64,000 nt of DNA from Nostoc sp. 106C (GTDB lineage Bacteria > Cyanobacteriota > Cyanobacteriia > Cyanobacteriales > Nostocaceae), in contig NZ_MTAW01000077.1 of NCBI RefSeq assembly GCF_002154725.1, forward strand, positions 18,663-82,662. The letters run 5' to 3'. The position numbers were made by a program, and so were the translations under genes. Shown here in pieces: positions 1 to 9,510 of the stretch (the first letter of the stretch is position 1; each line of letters begins with the position of its first letter). The notes under the pieces are model-generated. The model made no database searches. It had not been told where the DNA came from and saw nothing but the letters and a program-made list of their open reading frames with translations.

Positions 1-112
1 TAGTAAGCTTATTTGGTTGTTTGGCTGAAGTATTAGGAAGTTTTTGGGATGAAATTACTGATGAGTGATTCTGAGGTTCACTACTCTTAGCCGTGTCAGT
101 CTTATTAAACAT
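1..112 (-). CDS. Start of a probable methyl-accepting chemotaxis protein (partial)
   Basis: The minus strand opens at an ATG at 112 and stays open to the window edge, giving 37 residues that begin MFNKTDTAKSSEPQ and are rich in Ser, Gln and Pro. This piece is too short to carry a recognisable domain. It lies 61 bases downstream of the cheW-like gene on the same strand. In the Pil/Hmp/Ptx-type chemotaxis operons of cyanobacteria the gene after the PatA-like, CheY-like and CheW-like genes is a PilJ-like receptor, often with a low-complexity cytoplasmic N-terminus. Identity as that receptor is therefore inferred from gene order only. Confidence 0.55.
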   Translation of the reverse strand, partial: MFNKTDTAKSSEPQNHSSVISSQKLPNTSAKQPNKLT

Positions 113-173
113 TAATTAATTCTCCTAGATATGTGAATGAGAACACTAAAAATCCTTTTTTTAGTAGTACACC

Positions 174-671
174 CTAATCACTGCGGAGAATAGAAGAATG
201 GACAATAGCTTGTGCATCTAATACCAGCAATATCTCTTGCTGTTGCCCAACACATCCAGATAGATACGGTACTAAACTGGATGCTACTTGTCCTATAGGA
301 GAACAAATTTCATCAGGCAAGAACTTAGCTGTACCTTTTATCTCTTGTACAACTAAGCCCAAAAGCATTGATTCTACCCGCACAATAATCACATTGTACT
401 GCCGCAGCCTATTATCTAAAGATTCTAAATTGAGCATTCTTGGCAGATCTACTACCCAAATTATGCGACTTCGCCAATTCATTAATCCTAGGATGCAGGC
501 GGGCATATTTGGCATTGAGGTAACAGACTCAACAGGCATGATAATCGCTTCTTGCGTGTGCCTCATTGCTAAAATCGCCGCAGTCTGTTGATTTAGCTGA
601 AACTTGATATAGCCATCTCCTAAATTATTGGGGATAGGTTTGGTGGGAAGTGAATTTTTTGAACTATTCAT
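174..671 (-). CDS. CheW-like chemotaxis coupling protein (PilI/HmpC type)
   Basis: This 165-residue protein is a single CheW domain (about residues 20-160). CheW proteins bridge receptors and the CheA kinase in a membrane-linked array. The features seen are the beta-rich fold with GYIKFQLN near the start, the segment ILGLMNWRSRIIWVVDL typical of CheW beta strands, and VQEIKG in the middle. The gene starts 4 bases after the cheY-like stop, so the two are almost certainly cotranscribed and perhaps translationally coupled. In Nostoc and Synechocystis such clusters control type IV pilus motility, phototaxis or hormogonium behaviour. Which of the several paralogous clusters this is cannot be decided without the receptor and CheA genes outside the window. 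Confidence 0.88.
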   Translation of the reverse strand: MNSSKNSLPTKPIPNNLGDGYIKFQLNQQTAAILAMRHTQEAIIMPVESVTSMPNMPACILGLMNWRSRIIWVVDLPRMLNLESLDNRLRQYNVIIVRVESMLLGLVVQEIKGTAKFLPDEICSPIGQVASSLVPYLSGCVGQQQEILLVLDAQAIVHSSILRSD

Positions 672-675
672 GGAT

Positions 676-1053
676 TCAATTTGCTACTGATTTAATAGCA
701 CGTAAGAGTTGTTCCCGAGTGTATGGTTTAGTCAGGTAAGCATCAGCACCTTGTTTCATTGCCCATAATCGGTCAATTTCTTGATTTTTAGAACTGCAAA
801 TTACAATCGGAACTTTCTGTGTAACCGGATTTTTTTTGAGATAACGACATAACTCAAATCCACTTATTCCTGGCATAACTACATCAGTGACAATGACATC
901 TGGCTGTTGTAATAAAGCTTTTTCTAATGCTTCTTTTGCACCAGTAGCTGGAATTACGTTGTAGCCACTTTCTGTGAGATAATAACTCATTAGTTCTAAT
1001 TCACTAGGAGAATCTTCAACAATCAGAATTGTGCTAATCAAAGTAAGATTCAC
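676..1053 (-). CDS. CheY-like single-domain response regulator (PilH type)
   Basis: This is a 125-residue stand-alone receiver domain. The acidic pocket (VED, residues 12-14), the phosphoacceptor Asp57 in VIVTDVVMPG, the Ser pair near residue 87 and the conserved Lys109 in YLTKPY are all present, so it should be phosphorylated normally. It lies between a PatA-like regulator upstream and a CheW-like gene downstream, with 76 and 4 base gaps, all on the minus strand. By position it matches PilH/TaxY-type regulators that act as phosphate sinks or output for a CheA-like kinase. The kinase is not in the window. Confidence 0.9.
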   Translation of the reverse strand: MNLTLISTILIVEDSPSELELMSYYLTESGYNVIPATGAKEALEKALLQQPDVIVTDVVMPGISGFELCRYLKKNPVTQKVPIVICSSKNQEIDRLWAMKQGADAYLTKPYTREQLLRAIKSVAN

Positions 1054-1129
1054 TACTAAATCTCCTAAAAAATGCTATTGGTGTTACTAAATGTGATGTT
1101 AGTTATACTAACTATCTATTTCTTAATGA

Positions 1130-2203
1130 TTAACCGATGTGTTTAAACACCATTTTTAGCAAATCTGGTTGTGTAAATGGTTTTGTTAAATATCCCGAAG
1201 ATCTGACCATCTTTGCCTTTGCTCTATCGATAAATCCTGTTCTACCAGTCACCATAATAATCGGGGTATCCTTGAACTGTGAATGCCTTCTTAGTAAAGA
1301 ACATAGTTCGTACCCATCTAAATTGGGCATTTCAATGTCTAGTAAAATTAAATCTGGTTTACTTCTGAGTATTTGCATTAAAGCTTTGACTGGATCGTTA
1401 ATTAGGACAACAGAAAATGTTTCCTCATCCAAAAAGTGTTTAATAGAATTCAACACAGTTTGGCTATCATCAATACAGGCAATAGTATAAAGCCCTTTGC
1501 TAAAGTGTCTTTGACTAAATGTATAGTTTCTCTCTTCAGCTAAAGCAAAATTAGTTTGTTTGGGTAATTGTTGTTCCAGCTTGGTTTGGGATGGCGACTG
1601 AGTTTGAGGTAGCTTTGTTGTATGCACGACTGGAGAACCTCCAGCAGATGGAAGTGGTGACTGGATAATTTGCCGATTTCTGAGCTGCTTTTGGCAGTGT
1701 TCGACTATTAACCGCAAATCCAAGCTACAAAATCTTGGTAATCCATCTAAGGTAATTTCTGGATTAAATTCATAACTTCCTTCTTTTAAAGCTAAAAATG
1801 ATTCCAGCACTTCTTTAGCTAATTCATCTATCAGGGTTGCTGCCTGCTGAGAAGTAATATAATCCTGAGCAGCTAACCAGCAGATAGCATGATAATCTGC
1901 ATTTGATGTTGACTGATTTTGATCATTTGTTTCAAACATCAGCCGCATTTGCACCCTAGTAGCGCTATTGAGAGTCGGAATTTGCTGACTCAAGCGCCGC
2001 AAGTGACTGTCAAGTCTTTCAAATACTTTATCTGAATAAGAGGCGTAAGCCAGTTTACCGTCCTCTAGATAGATGGACCAAGAAGTAGTCTCTGTATATA
2101 TCCTTAAGCACCCTGTAGCACGCCTACTGGTGAGTTGTGCCAACAGCGATAACGGATGTAATTTCTGGAACAACTTGTAGCTACTTATAGGAGTTGTGCT
2201 CAT
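1130..2203 (-). CDS. PatA-family response regulator (PATAN-REC, PilG type)
   Basis: The 357-residue protein has an N-terminal PATAN/DUF4388 region (about 1-180, with GCLRIYTETTSWSIYLEDGK), a low-complexity linker rich in Gln, Ser and Pro (about 185-235) and a C-terminal receiver. In the receiver the acidic pair is IDDS, the phosphoacceptor is Asp289 in LILLDIEMPNLDG, and Lys341 sits in YLTKPF. PatA-type regulators are mostly cyanobacterial and serve as the PilG-like CheY in motility operons; PatA itself affects heterocyst pattern. Being first in this cluster (PatA-like, CheY, CheW, probable receptor) argues for a motility or phototaxis role rather than being the patA patterning gene. Confidence 0.87.
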   Translation of the reverse strand: MSTTPISSYKLFQKLHPLSLLAQLTSRRATGCLRIYTETTSWSIYLEDGKLAYASYSDKVFERLDSHLRRLSQQIPTLNSATRVQMRLMFETNDQNQSTSNADYHAICWLAAQDYITSQQAATLIDELAKEVLESFLALKEGSYEFNPEITLDGLPRFCSLDLRLIVEHCQKQLRNRQIIQSPLPSAGGSPVVHTTKLPQTQSPSQTKLEQQLPKQTNFALAEERNYTFSQRHFSKGLYTIACIDDSQTVLNSIKHFLDEETFSVVLINDPVKALMQILRSKPDLILLDIEMPNLDGYELCSLLRRHSQFKDTPIIMVTGRTGFIDRAKAKMVRSSGYLTKPFTQPDLLKMVFKHIG

Positions 2204-3069
2204 TTTGCTTTTACTTCAGCTAAATTCAATACGTGTAAGCTAAACTTGTACCGACGCTCTTATACAATTCCAATCAAGCTAGAAAATATTGGTGCCCTGT
2301 AGCATAACATACAAAAATATTTGTCCTATTTCTGAGTAGACTTAACAGTAGCTTTGTTTTCAGATTATAAAGTCTTATTCAATTATGAAGTTATTGTCAA
2401 TTTACTTACTTATACTGAGATTATCAGAGATGTCTGGACAATTATTAAATAAAATTTAAAGACTAGATAAAGTCGCTTGCTTCTGAGTATCATTTTTTTT
2501 AAATTTAAAGTAATAATACTGCTTAAAAAACAATATTTACTTACTTTTTTACGTATTTACACCCAGAAAAAATTAGTACAAAAACTCAGCTTACTGTTTA
2601 TTTAACAATAAGTATGTTTACTTAAAAGTGATAAAAATTACTTTTGCTTTTAATAGCAGCGGTCTAAAATTAGTGTTTTCGTTGCGGTTAACGATTTCCT
2701 CAATTACACTATTGCGGCTATGATGCCATTGTTGCGATCGGGCGACAGCAGTTATTATCAAAAGGTGACCCCTGCCTAAATTCTCTTTGAAGAGAAGATT
2801 TTAGAGCAGAATCTAGTTTGATTTTAAAAAAAATTCTGTATACCTCTGCCTCCTTTATTTCCAGTTAAGAGTTCCCTACCTCTACAAGTAAGTTCATAAA
2901 TAAAAATTAGCAGTAATACAGATTTTGCATTTTGATCAACGAAGTAAAACCGCGCTGGGGGAGCATTGTCAATGCTACTTTTCTCCAGCATAGCTGACAA
3001 AGCAGTGGCCACAGTGGGTGACTATGAGTACAAATTTTCTTAAATTTTGGGGCAGCTATTACTTAAAAG
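2204..3069. other. Long AT-rich gap upstream of the chemotaxis operon
   Basis: About 860 bases separate the chemotaxis operon start from the tRNA. The stretch is AT-rich with many poly-A/T runs and one HIP1-like GCGATCGG near 2735. Only short open frames occur, none with a ribosome site or recognisable content. The promoter of the chemotaxis operon should lie in the first part (2204-2500), but no clear -10/-35 pair can be singled out. Confidence 0.4.
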
Positions 3070-3151
3070 TGCGGATGAAAGGACTTGAACCTTCACTCCT
3101 CTCGGAACTAGAACCTAAATCTAGCGCGTCTGCCAATTCCGCCACATCCGC
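3070..3151 (-). tRNA. tRNA-Leu (anticodon UAG)
   Basis: Read on the minus strand, the sequence folds as a class II tRNA of 82 bases. The acceptor stem is GCGGATG paired with CATCCGC, with discriminator A at 3070. The anticodon stem CTAGA/TCTAG holds the loop TTTAGGT with anticodon TAG, and the T arm GGTTCAAGTCC follows a short variable arm. The 3' CCA is not encoded. No intron is present; the intron-bearing tRNA-Leu of cyanobacteria is the UAA isoacceptor. Confidence 0.95.
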
Positions 3152-3231
3152 ATCAGTTTCCTAATATAACACAACAAATTATTTATGGAAATAGCTAGAA
3201 AACTCTAAATTTTGAGAGATCGGTAGATAAA

Positions 3232-3266
3232 GAAAAAAGGTAAAAATCTGCTTTTTACCTTTTTTC
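3232..3266 (-). terminator. Intrinsic-type terminator downstream of alr
   Basis: A 15-bp perfect inverted repeat (3232-3246 with 3252-3266) encloses a 5-base loop and carries A- and T-runs in its arms. Read on the minus strand it lies just after the alanine racemase stop and before the tRNA-Leu gene, where a terminator for alr is expected. Confidence 0.7.
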
Positions 3267-3289
3267 CTCTATTAATTAAGGATTTAAGG

Positions 3290-4483
3290 CTACATCATCG
3301 CCACCCGAGGCAGGCGATGCTTGAATCCGCAAAGAATTTCCCAAGAAATAGTATTTAGCTTCTCTGCCCAATCATCAACGGTAATTCTTTGTTGTCCCTG
3401 TTCCCCAAGTAAGGTAACTATTTCTCCTTCTTGGATATCGGGTATGGCACTCACATCCACCATCAACTGATCCATTGTAATTGTGCCAATCTGGGATACG
3501 CGCTGACCGCGAATTAATACCTGTATTTTGTTAGAAAGATGACGCGGGACACCATCGGCATAACCAATACCCACGACAGCAAGGCGTAGTTCGTGCGGAG
3601 CAATAAATTGGTGTCCGTAGCTAACGCCAGTTCCAGGTGCAATTGTTTTCACCTGAGTAACACGCGCTTTAAGTTGTAAAACAGGCTGGAGGTTAATCTT
3701 ATTTTGTAAATGAGGAGATGGATAAAGTCCATACACCGCCAGACCTACGCGGGCAATGTCGTAATGTAAGGTTGAATCTGTGAGAGTAGCAGCTGAGTTT
3801 GCTAGGTGGAAGCAAGGTGGTTCTATGCCCATAGCTTTGATTTGGGCGATCGCTTCCTCAAATCGTCTATGCTGTTCTTTCATTACTGTAGTATCAGGAC
3901 TATCTGCTGTTGCCAAATGCGAGTAAATGCTGGCAATAGCAAGATGAGGTAAGCGTTGTACTAACTGCACAAACTCACCTGTTTGTTGCCAGTTAGTTCC
4001 CAGCCTGGACATGCCTGTATCTAATTTGATATGTACGGGTAAAGGAGAGGCATACTTCATGGCTTCTATGGTATCTGAGAATACCAAGGCTTGTTTGGGG
4101 CTACATAGAGTTGGTTGTAGTTTCCAATGAGCGATCGCATGAATTTGTTCTGGTGTGTGGGTTGCTCCTAGAATTAAAATTGGAGCTTTAATTCCGCCTT
4201 CCCGCAGTTGAATACCTTCTGGTACTGTTGCAACTCCTAACCAACTAGCTCCTGATTCTAATGCTGTTTGAGCGACTGTCACGGCTCCATGTCCATAGGC
4301 ATCAGCTTTCACCACTGCCATAAGTTGGGTGCGTGGCGATAAAAACCCGACTAACTGCCGGACATTGTGGGACAAAGCCGCTAGATCAATTTCTACCCAA
4401 GCGCGTTGAGAGAACCAAGCATACGTATCACATTCTTGCTCAGAAGCTACACCAGAAATTTGCTTGCTACTTAACATTTTCAC
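3290..4483 (-). CDS. alr: Alanine racemase
   Basis: This PLP enzyme interconverts L- and D-alanine, supplying D-Ala for peptidoglycan in the cytoplasm. The 397 residues match the family length with an extra N-terminus of about 25 residues. The PLP lysine is Lys59 in AVVKADAYGHG, the TIM-barrel segment carries HIKLDTGMSRLG, and the second catalytic tyrosine lies in GVSYGHQF in the C-terminal half. The C-terminal beta domain shows GTITMDQLMVDVS. Met1 and Met3 are both possible starts. The gene stands alone between a terminator and the divergent HNH gene. Confidence 0.96.
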   Translation of the reverse strand: MKMLSSKQISGVASEQECDTYAWFSQRAWVEIDLAALSHNVRQLVGFLSPRTQLMAVVKADAYGHGAVTVAQTALESGASWLGVATVPEGIQLREGGIKAPILILGATHTPEQIHAIAHWKLQPTLCSPKQALVFSDTIEAMKYASPLPVHIKLDTGMSRLGTNWQQTGEFVQLVQRLPHLAIASIYSHLATADSPDTTVMKEQHRRFEEAIAQIKAMGIEPPCFHLANSAATLTDSTLHYDIARVGLAVYGLYPSPHLQNKINLQPVLQLKARVTQVKTIAPGTGVSYGHQFIAPHELRLAVVGIGYADGVPRHLSNKIQVLIRGQRVSQIGTITMDQLMVDVSAIPDIQEGEIVTLLGEQGQQRITVDDWAEKLNTISWEILCGFKHRLPRVAMM

Positions 4484-4929
4484 TCACTCCTATCACACCA
4501 GTAATCGGCTTCCAGATGATCTATTTATTCCATTCTCAGAAACGGAATCAGATTAACCTGGAAGTTTACCTTTGATTATGGAATTGCCACAAGACCGCTA
4601 CATAGTTAATTTGTGCTTAATCTCAGACAATGTTCCTGAAAATTTTTTCCTACCCCACTTTTGGGTTTGAAGGATTTCGACTCGTCATTAAATATCAGGT
4701 ATCAGTGATTTTGACAACTGAGCCTTAACAACTTTAGGGGACAATTTCCTAACTATCCTCAAAAGTGAAATACTGAAGTTAATTTACTCCTGTAGAGGTT
4801 AAGTAAATTTATTACCTAACACTGATTATTTAGTTTGAGAATTATGCCGGAAGTATCATTTATTCTCATCTCTCAACTAGAGTAGATTTGTGTTAATATA
4901 TGTAAAACTAATGCCTTGAGCGCTTACCA
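4484..4929. other. Divergent intergenic region between alr and the HNH gene
   Basis: The 446 bases should hold promoters for both divergent genes. No gene, repeat or clear regulatory motif was recognised. Confidence 0.4.
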
Positions 4930-5427
4930 ATGGGGAAGGTTTTAGTCCTAAACGCCTCTTACGAACCGCTCAATATCACGAGCTGGCGTCGCGCTGCGGT
5001 TTTGTTAATAAAAGGCAAGGCAGAACGCGTTGAACACAACGGTAAATTTTTGTACTCGGATTTTCCATTGCCAACTGTAATCCGGTTACGTCATTACGTG
5101 CGTGTTCCCTATAAAGAAATTCCGCTGACTCGCCGAAACATATTGCACCGCGATAGTCACACTTGTCAATACTGCGGTTACACTGGGGATGAGTTAACGT
5201 TAGATCATGTAATCCCGCGATCGCGTGGCGGCGGAGATAGTTGGGAAAACATTGTTACAGCTTGTGTGCGTTGCAATGTCAAGAAAGGCAGTCGCACACC
5301 CCACGAAGCCCACATGCTTTTACGTCATCCACCTCGTCAACCTTACAGCAGCCTTTATTTTGAGGTCAGTAAACACCTTAAAAGTGGATTGCACCAAGAG
5401 TGGCAAAAATATGTAATCGGTCTTTGA
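4930..5427 (+). CDS. HNH endonuclease family protein
   Basis: The 165-residue protein carries an HNH nuclease fold at residues 75-120. Two zinc-binding Cys pairs are visible (Cys79/Cys82 in CQYCG and Cys112/Cys115 in CVRC), with the catalytic LDHVIPRSRGG (Asp92-His93) and Asn107 between them. The N-terminal part starts VLVLNASYEPLNITSWRRA, which is characteristic of a small stand-alone HNH family widespread in cyanobacteria. It has no intein or group II intron context and no methylase partner, so it is probably a housekeeping or repair nuclease rather than a mobile element. The exact substrate is not known. Confidence 0.88.
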   Translation: MGKVLVLNASYEPLNITSWRRAAVLLIKGKAERVEHNGKFLYSDFPLPTVIRLRHYVRVPYKEIPLTRRNILHRDSHTCQYCGYTGDELTLDHVIPRSRGGGDSWENIVTACVRCNVKKGSRTPHEAHMLLRHPPRQPYSSLYFEVSKHLKSGLHQEWQKYVIGL

Positions 5428-6273
5428 AGCTACTATCTTAACCATTAGAACTTATAGAGCATCATTTAACGGCTGCTCCTGTTTGAGATTGCTCAGGACA
5501 TTACTGTGATGTCTCAAAAGCAATTGCGAACTGATGAACATGCTTTATTAGCGCAAATCAGTATGCATTAAAATTCGCTTTTCCCAAACCATATTAGAGT
5601 ATGAGCTAGTAGCTTAATTATTCGTCAGTCTCTCACAATACCATTTAGTAGAGTAAAAACTCTGCTAAAGGTGCTAAATTCGCATAATTATTAACATACA
5701 TCTTAAAAAGACATTTTTGATTAACAATAAAAATAACTCTTAATCGCGTATGAATTAATAGGATAAAACTATGAACTACACAATCACCTTAATTCATGAT
5801 TAACTCTGAAATATGAAGTTAAAAGCTTAATAAACTCAATAAATTCAAAAAATGGCAAAAATTCTGTAAAAATATCCAATTTGCAGCATAATTGGGTAAA
5901 GAAATCCCTATTAAAGCAAGCCTCTATATCCACAATTTTTTTACCTTTAAAGGTCTGCTATTAGCTCAAAGATGAGAAGAAACGTCTTGTTTAATTTTCT
6001 CTAAAAAAGAAAATTAAAGAAAATGAAAAAAACTATTTTACCTTAAAATGTATTGGAAAATACTAAGTATCTTATTTATCAGAACCTATCTAGATATGCT
6101 GACCGAATTTGGTCAATGCTAACTATTTTCCCTGATAAAAAATAGACCGAGATATATAGTGCCACGCTTCTATATTTTTGCGATGATCGTAATGTGTGGC
6201 GAAATCAGCGTAACACTGATTGTAATATTTCTTAACTAATGAATGGAGCCTCACGCTTACACAAACATTCCAT
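5428..6273. other. AT-rich intergenic stretch
   Basis: About 850 bases lack any credible gene. Long A/T runs dominate from 5690 to 6080. No RNA motif, repeat family or remnant was recognised. The promoter of the DHH gene is presumably in the last 200 bases. Confidence 0.4.
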
Positions 6274-7560
6274 ATGCAATTGAATTCTTCTTTGATGCAG
6301 TTTGAGAGTTTGTCATTGACCACAGAGCCGAACCAAGAGGATGCTGAAATAGACGCAGTTCCCGTCGTTGAAGTCCCACTTAGCAAAACCTCCATCCCGC
6401 CATCGACTAGTGAAGGAGGTATCTATCTAGTTCAGCGTGGTAATTCCTTGGTGTCTCAGAAGTCAGAAGAGCTGCAAAAGACTTTTCTAGCGCACCGACA
6501 CGAACGTCAGCTAATACTTCTGCAAGATTTTCCTGACCCAGATGCCCTTTCTTGTGCCTGGACGTACCAATTAATTGCCCAGCAATACGATATCAAATGT
6601 GAAATTATTTATGCTGGAACCTTGAGCCACCAAGAAAATATTGCCTTAGTCAAGCTCACTAATTTACCTGCCCAGCGCTGGACACTGCAAACCCTTAAAG
6701 GTAAAGATTTGTCATCTTACCAAGGTTTTGTATTAATTGATAACCAAGGAACCACAAGTCAGCTATTGTCAACGGTACAGCAGGCAGGTATTCCACTAGT
6801 TGCTGTCATCGATCATCACAGCGTACAGGCGGATCTCAAGCCAGAATTCGTTGATGTCCGTCCTTATGTGCGAGCAACAGCAACGATTTTCACTCAGTAT
6901 CTTCAAGCTGGCTTACTAACATTAGATAGCAGCATCAACCAGCACGTAAAATGTGCTACTGCCTTGATGCATGGCTTGCGATCAGATACAAATAGGCTGA
7001 TGCAAGCACAAGAAGAAGATTTTATGGCTGCTGCCTATCTCAGCCGATTTTATGATGCCCAATTGCTGAACGCAATTTTACAGGCAAATCGTTCTAAGCG
7101 AGTGATGGATGTGATTGAGCGTGCGCTCAAAAACCGCATCGTCCAAAATAACTTTTCTATTGCTGGTGTTGGTTACATCCGCTACGATGATCGAGATGCC
7201 ATCCCACAAGCGGCAGATTTCTTAGTAACCGAAGAAAACGTTCACACCGCTGTAGTTTACGGTATTGTTCACGATGAAGATGACGAGCTAGAGGTAGTTA
7301 TCGGTTCTCTAAGAACTACCAAACTTACTCTCGATCCTGATGAATTTATTAAAGAAGCCTTTGGTCAAGATAATAATGGGCGCTTTTTTGGTGGAGGAAG
7401 GACGGGTGCAGGCGGCTTTGAGATTCCGATGGGTTTCTTATCTGGCGGTAACGAAAACTCAGCCTATGCAAAAATGAAATGGGAAGTATTCGATACTCAA
7501 ATCAAACAAAAACTGCTTAAGTTAGTCAATCCTAAAGACAACCCAATTCAGTCAGAGTAG
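6274..7560 (+). CDS. DHH-family phosphoesterase (NrnA-like)
   Basis: The 428-residue protein has a DHH domain and a DHHA1 domain. The metal-binding motifs are DPDA at 88-91 and the DHH triad at 180-182 (VIDHHS). The C-terminal substrate motif is GGGRTGAGGFEIP (around 375-388), in place of the GGGH box. Relatives hydrolyse nano-oligoRNA, pAp or cyclic dinucleotide products in the cytoplasm. The first 65 residues are acidic and poorly conserved, so a later start (6295 or beyond) is possible. It is followed by a repeat-rich spacer and then sixA on the same strand. Confidence 0.88.
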   Translation: MQLNSSLMQFESLSLTTEPNQEDAEIDAVPVVEVPLSKTSIPPSTSEGGIYLVQRGNSLVSQKSEELQKTFLAHRHERQLILLQDFPDPDALSCAWTYQLIAQQYDIKCEIIYAGTLSHQENIALVKLTNLPAQRWTLQTLKGKDLSSYQGFVLIDNQGTTSQLLSTVQQAGIPLVAVIDHHSVQADLKPEFVDVRPYVRATATIFTQYLQAGLLTLDSSINQHVKCATALMHGLRSDTNRLMQAQEEDFMAAAYLSRFYDAQLLNAILQANRSKRVMDVIERALKNRIVQNNFSIAGVGYIRYDDRDAIPQAADFLVTEENVHTAVVYGIVHDEDDELEVVIGSLRTTKLTLDPDEFIKEAFGQDNNGRFFGGGRTGAGGFEIPMGFLSGGNENSAYAKMKWEVFDTQIKQKLLKLVNPKDNPIQSE

Positions 7561-7763
7561 TCATTTGTTATTTGTCCTCTCTTACAAAGTTCTGATCTGA
7601 GGTTTCCTCCACTCAATGCCACCTGCTTTCCGACGCAGAGCGACATGCTACTTCCTTCAGCAGGAGGAACCCCCGCATGGAGGTGGCTAAGGAATGCAGT
7701 GGCTCGACTTTGGGCTTTGTTCTTAAGGACAAATGACAAAAATAAAAGATTAAGGACAAAATT
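7561..7763. repeat. Mosaic of short intergenic repeats
   Basis: The spacer between the DHH gene and sixA is GC-richer than its surroundings. It contains palindromic pieces such as CAGCAGGAGGAACCCCC and heptamer-like GGACAAATGACA near 7730. Similar pieces recur elsewhere in this window (11760-12010, 47290-47570). It looks like an insertion site for small cyanobacterial repeats and not a gene. Confidence 0.55.
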
Positions 7764-8258
7764 GTGGAACTTCATCTAATTCGTCATGGTATCGCGCAAG
7801 AAAGATCTGTTGGGATTAAAGATGAGGAACGAGTTCTTACTAAAGAAGGAAGACAAAAAACAAAGAAAGTAGCTCAGCGATTAGTTCAACTAGATTTGCA
7901 TTTTGATTTGATAGTCACAAGTCCCCTAGTTCGGGCGCGCCAAACGGCAGAAATTTTCTTAGAAGCTAGGCTAAGTTCTCAGATGGAGGAATCTCATCAC
8001 CTTGCTCCTGATAGTCTTATCCAGAATTGGCTGAAAGATTGGCTAGAACCAAGAAATTATCCCCAAAATACCCAACTTGCTCTGGTGGGACACGAACCTG
8101 ATTTGAGCCAATGGGCAGAAATTCTTCTTTGGGGACAAGCCAAAGCAAGCTTAGTCTTGAAAAAAGCAGGTATGATCGGGATAAAACTACCAGAAATAGG
8201 CTCGCCTCTGGGTCGTAGTCAGATGTATTGGTTGACACCACCCAAGTACTTGCTATAA
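7764..8258 (+). CDS. sixA: Phosphohistidine phosphatase SixA
   Basis: The 164-residue protein belongs to the histidine phosphatase (RHG) superfamily. The catalytic motif LIRHG contains Arg7-His8-Gly9, TSPLVRARQTAEI follows in the middle, and the second histidine is in LVGHEPDLSQW. SixA removes phosphate from phosphohistidine, for example on Hpt or phosphotransferase domains. The start is GTG at 7764, preceded by a GGA-type ribosome site. The gene is 115 bases upstream of citrate synthase on the same strand. Confidence 0.9.
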   Translation: MELHLIRHGIAQERSVGIKDEERVLTKEGRQKTKKVAQRLVQLDLHFDLIVTSPLVRARQTAEIFLEARLSSQMEESHHLAPDSLIQNWLKDWLEPRNYPQNTQLALVGHEPDLSQWAEILLWGQAKASLVLKKAGMIGIKLPEIGSPLGRSQMYWLTPPKYLL

Positions 8259-8373
8259 CGGTTTTTTAATAACAGTTATGAAAGAACTTAGGTTGTAACT
8301 GTCACTGTTATTGCGATAACGATTTCTGGTAAGTTAGCCTGAGCAAATCTTTTATAAAGCAGATGGTGTTGCC

Positions 8374-9510
8374 ATGTCGGTGTGCGAATACAAGCCCGGT
8401 TTGGAAGGCATTCCTGCTGCCCAATCCAGTATCAGCTATGTTGACGGGCAAAAGGGAATACTAGAATATCGCGGCATCCGGATTGAGGAACTAGCAGCAA
8501 AGAGTACATTTCTGGAAACTGCTTATCTTTTAATTTGGGGTGAACTGCCAAGCAAAGAAGAATTGGAAGCATTTGAGGATGAAGTCCGCCACCACAGGCG
8601 GATTAAATATCGCATCCGGGATATGATGAAATGCTTTCCAGAAAGCGGTCACCCAATGGATGCTCTACAAGCCTCTGCTGCTGCATTAGGCTTGTTTTAC
8701 TCCCGCCGGGATTTACATAATCCTGTCTATATCCGAGATGCCGTAGTTCGCTTGATAGCAACTATTCCTACAATGGTGGCGGCGTTTCAATTGATGCGCA
8801 AGGGTAACGATCCTGTGCGGCCGCGCGATGATTTAGACTACTCTGGCAACTTTCTGTACATGCTCAACGAGAAAGAACCCGATCCGTTGGCAGCGCGAAT
8901 TTTTGATGTCTGCTTGATACTTCATGTCGAGCATACAATGAATGCCTCCACCTTTAGTGCCAGGGTGACGGCTTCTACCCTAACAGACCCCTATGCTGTA
9001 GTTGCTAGTGCAGTGGGAACCTTGGGAGGACCATTGCATGGGGGAGCTAACGAAGAAGTGATTCAAATGCTCGAAGAGATTGGCTCGGTGGCGAATGTAC
9101 GTCCCTATGTAGAAGATCTTCTTCAACGCAAAGCTAAAATTATGGGATTTGGGCATCGTGTTTATAAGGTGAAAGACCCTAGAGCAACGATTTTGCAAGA
9201 ATTAGCAGAGCAGTTGTTTTCCAAATTTGGGGACGATAAGTATTATGAAATTGCCCAAGAGATGGAACAGGTAGTAGCAGAAAAACTGGGACACAAAGGA
9301 ATTTATCCTAACGTTGACTTTTATTCAGGTTTGGTGTATAGAAAAATGGGTATTCCCACAGACTTGTTTACACCAATCTTTGCGATCGCCCGTGTTGCTG
9401 GTTGGCTAGCTCACTGGAAAGAACAACTAGAAGAAAACCGGATTTTCCGTCCTACTCAAATTTACAACGGTCGCCACGAGATTCCTTATATCGCTATTGA
9501 CCAACGCTAA
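8374..9510 (+). CDS. gltA: Citrate synthase
   Basis: The enzyme condenses acetyl-CoA with oxaloacetate at the entry of the TCA cycle. The 378-residue length fits the short, Gram-positive/archaeal-like type II class. Active-site residues are His222 in GGPLHGGAN, His261 in GFGHRVYK and Asp315 in NVDFYSG. The signature LHVEHTMNASTF lies at 184-194. In an organism with oxygenic photosynthesis and nitrogen metabolism this flux mainly feeds 2-oxoglutarate for ammonium assimilation. It sits between sixA and the NDH-1 genes on the same strand. Confidence 0.97.
   Translation: MSVCEYKPGLEGIPAAQSSISYVDGQKGILEYRGIRIEELAAKSTFLETAYLLIWGELPSKEELEAFEDEVRHHRRIKYRIRDMMKCFPESGHPMDALQASAAALGLFYSRRDLHNPVYIRDAVVRLIATIPTMVAAFQLMRKGNDPVRPRDDLDYSGNFLYMLNEKEPDPLAARIFDVCLILHVEHTMNASTFSARVTASTLTDPYAVVASAVGTLGGPLHGGANEEVIQMLEEIGSVANVRPYVEDLLQRKAKIMGFGHRVYKVKDPRATILQELAEQLFSKFGDDKYYEIAQEMEQVVAEKLGHKGIYPNVDFYSGLVYRKMGIPTDLFTPIFAIARVAGWLAHWKEQLEENRIFRPTQIYNGRHEIPYIAIDQR

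Noticed and set aside
2824..3012. 62-codon minus-strand frame upstream of tRNA-Leu
   Set aside because: No ribosome site, no similarity I recognise, low-quality composition and AT-rich surroundings.
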